From contig OX419335.1 in the NCBI GenBank assembly GCA_948470475.1, positions 42,170,025 to 42,234,024 of the forward strand: a stretch of 64,000 nt of DNA, read 5' to 3'. Position 1 is the first letter of the stretch, and every line of letters begins with the position of its first letter. Shown in pieces: positions 61,669 to 64,000 of the stretch. Under the pieces are notes generated by a model. It had not been told where the DNA came from and did not search any database. It worked only from the letters and a program-made list of their open reading frames with translations. A program made the position numbers and the translations under genes. This DNA is from Galaxea fascicularis (lineage: Eukaryota > Cnidaria > Anthozoa > Scleractinia > Euphylliidae).

Positions 61669-64000
61669 CTCTCAAAACACTACTCCCAAAACTGTGAATC
61701 ATTAATTGTCAACACTGATCGCGAATACCATTTTTTTATGGAGAAATCTTTTCACAGATTAAATTATTTCATCACGTTTTCATTCGTTATCTTTTCACTC
61801 TTTCTTGAAGTAGACAAGTAAATCAAATTGATCATGAATAATCATGCAAAGTTGCAGTTTGCTTTGTGGTGCCCTTTGAAGGCTTAATTTACATAACAAA
61901 TACGCCGACCAATTTCAATAGAAAGTTTTTAATTTTGTGCCAGGGCAGTTGTCTTGCGGAGCGAAACAAAATGAGACAATCATAGCCACGATACCAAGTG
62001 CGAACAGTTTACGCAAATAAGGTTGATTCCTGTAAAGCCTGGTTTTCACTAGCGACGCAAGCATAAGCGCAAGCAGAACCAGGCTTAAGCTTAACAGTTT
62101 TCCTCTAATTACAATGCAAATGAGGTCCTTGATTTTTTCTTTTTTAATTTGCAACACATGTCTCACTTTGGTTCATTTTTTCTTCATTTTTTAACGCTTT
62201 TATGACACATGGGGATTTTAAAATTTTGATATGGTAAATTGGGCTAGTTCTTAGGATTTATGTCATTTACAAACACAACTGACTGTAGCTAGGCCCACAA
62301 GCGAAATAGCAATCATAATCATGATCATTTTACCTAGGGGATAAATTAAAATATTGATTGCATATAGTCCGTTTTTTTTTTCTTTTGTGTTATCTGTGGC
62401 AAAAAGAGGAACACCAACTTGTAATTTTCTGAAAAAGCTTAGAAAAAACCATGAAAGTTTAATTCATCGCGCTTCGCTAACTGTTAATATTTATATATAC
62501 CGCTCTTTCCCACTGTACGCCGGCGTGCTTTATTGGTAACTTTAGATTTTAGCTCGAGTACTAGATAAAGGACGACTATAAATTCGTAATTTCTAAACCG
62601 TCACCTGTCCTGAGCCCTCACTCCTCCTTGCTGCTTACCAGCAGATCAGGAGACTGAAGCCATTAGTACAGTAAAGCACGTGATCAAGATTTGAAAAGTC
62701 GTGCTCGAACTCAAATCTAAAGGTCTCTTTTATTTGCTTGGCGCAGACTCTGCGGACTTTGCTACAACTACCAGAAGCTCCTGAGCGTATGACGTCATAA
62801 TGCAATGGTGTATTGTTCTCTATTGTTCTTTTACCTGCTCTTGAACCGCTTTGGCTCTAAAACGTGTTCGTAATGCATATTTTAAGTCTCACTTGAGTGA
62901 GAACAAACGTTCAGTCTTGAATTAACTCTTCTCCATTATTCTTCAGCCCTGACCATTTTCATCGCCGTATTGAGTAATTCTTATAGTAATAATGGCCAGA
63001 ATAATGACTGCTTATTGCTTTTGTGATTGACTGGAGTAACGTAGACAATATCCTAACTGGAAAACCTTGTAATAAAGTTTCAAATTTGATTTTCACTTGT
63101 CTCAATTTTATTACCAAGGTTTCGTCAATAATTCGGCGGGTGGAATTCTTTTCACTTAGCTATGGCGACGGATCTCATTAACCACAAAACCCACCGAAAT
63201 AACATCTGCGACATAATAACCTAAGCAAATATTAATTCTTTGAATAATCGAGATAGTTTAAAGTCCAAGATTCGAAAGAAACCCACCACCACGAAGACGC
63301 TGTATTTGCTTTTACTCGGGCTTTTACTGTTGTGCCATTTTCATTCACGTGACCAGAAGCCATACTGGTTTTCTGAAACCAAAGGTAAATTGCATGCAAA
63401 TAAAGTTCAATTCCCAAAGGAATCTTTCACTCCTCCAACATGGCGAGTGTGACGTCACACGAAAACACTCTGAAAGAGTGTTTGCATCTTGAAATTAAAC
63501 CTCGCGCAAGAAGATTACAAAACATTATACGATCGTGTTTACAAAAAAAATGCATGACCAACCGATGCAGGGGTAAATCGTTCGCTGACCAAACGCACGT
63601 TTTGCTCTGATTATTTACTCTGGTCGTCAGGCGATTTTGAAAATATTTTCTCTGGGTACGAAACCAATCAGGTCAGGTTCTGCGAAGAAAATTGCTTGAA
63701 TAGCTACTCATGGTTCTAATATTCTTGTCAGTCCACAGATAAACTACCGGCAACAAGCTTGAGTATTCCTCAAAGACAACTTCCAGTAGATATCTGTCCG
63801 GTGGAGGGTATTTACGGCGTCGATCAAAGAGTGCACTCGGCTTTTTGTAACTACATCGTGCATGGCCTTAAAGATTTACAGAAAGGGTAATATCTGCTGT
63901 TTTTGGCAGTCAAAATCGTCAGCTAGCATTTTCGGAAAGCAAATAGTTCCATAGAAAGTTCGTAGAAAACTCATTAAAGCTAGCAATTTCTCAAACGAAT
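61669..64000. other. Upstream of the GPCR, no gene seen
   Basis: Contains the MITE-related piece at 62037-62091. A 15-base block between CTTCAG and CTG|GTAAGC near 62645 (minus strand) has the look of a micro-exon and could be untranslated leader of the GPCR, but nothing confirms it. Confidence 0.3.
62037..62091. mobile_element. End fragment of the AAGCATAAGC MITE family
   Basis: AGCCTGGTTTTCACTAGCGA then GCAAGCATAAGCGCAAGC and an inverted AACCAGGCT. Same terminal sequence as the MITE at 35811-36193, reduced to one short palindrome. Confidence 0.65.

Overview
This is eukaryotic, intron-bearing, AT-rich DNA from a metazoan. Four ANTP-class homeobox genes, a single-exon rhodopsin-type GPCR, small secreted-protein genes with phase-1 introns, tRNA-derived SINEs and many short inverted-repeat transposons point to a cnidarian, most likely a stony coral. 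That assignment rests on recognising gene style and repeat types, not on a search.

Layout. 1-4.9 kb: two tandem (+) genes for Glu-rich secreted proteins with a shared two-exon plan; copy 1 is cut by the window edge. 5.6 kb: the C-terminal half of a ShKT-like cysteine motif. 6.6-9.1 kb (-): a three-exon gene for a secreted protein with a Lys/Glu tail. 12.6-22.1 kb (-): a gene assembled here from 12 candidate exons. It has a signal peptide, a basic His/Arg/Lys-rich N-terminal part, then many very short exons (45-75 nt), all phase 1-1, two of which are a recent tandem duplication. Its introns are full of MITEs and LINE debris. 23.8-53.8 kb: four paralogous two-exon homeobox genes (orientation +, -, -, +), each with an EH1-like repressor motif at the extreme N-terminus and a phase-1 intron before the homeodomain. 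Two of them share a conserved upstream block at the same distance from the start codon. 54-60 kb: repeats (SINEs, MITEs, microsatellite). 60.8-61.7 kb (-): an intact GPCR of 300 aa. The remaining DNA holds no gene I can support.

How they relate. The homeobox genes are a local expansion of one NKL-type (BarH/Bsx/Vent-like) family and probably encode Groucho-recruiting repressors. The secreted-protein genes form a second theme: small exported proteins of extreme charge, built from symmetrical exons. I could not assign a function to any secreted gene. Splice models were built by hand from GT/AG sites, reading-frame phase and polyadenylation signals, and have not been tested against transcripts.
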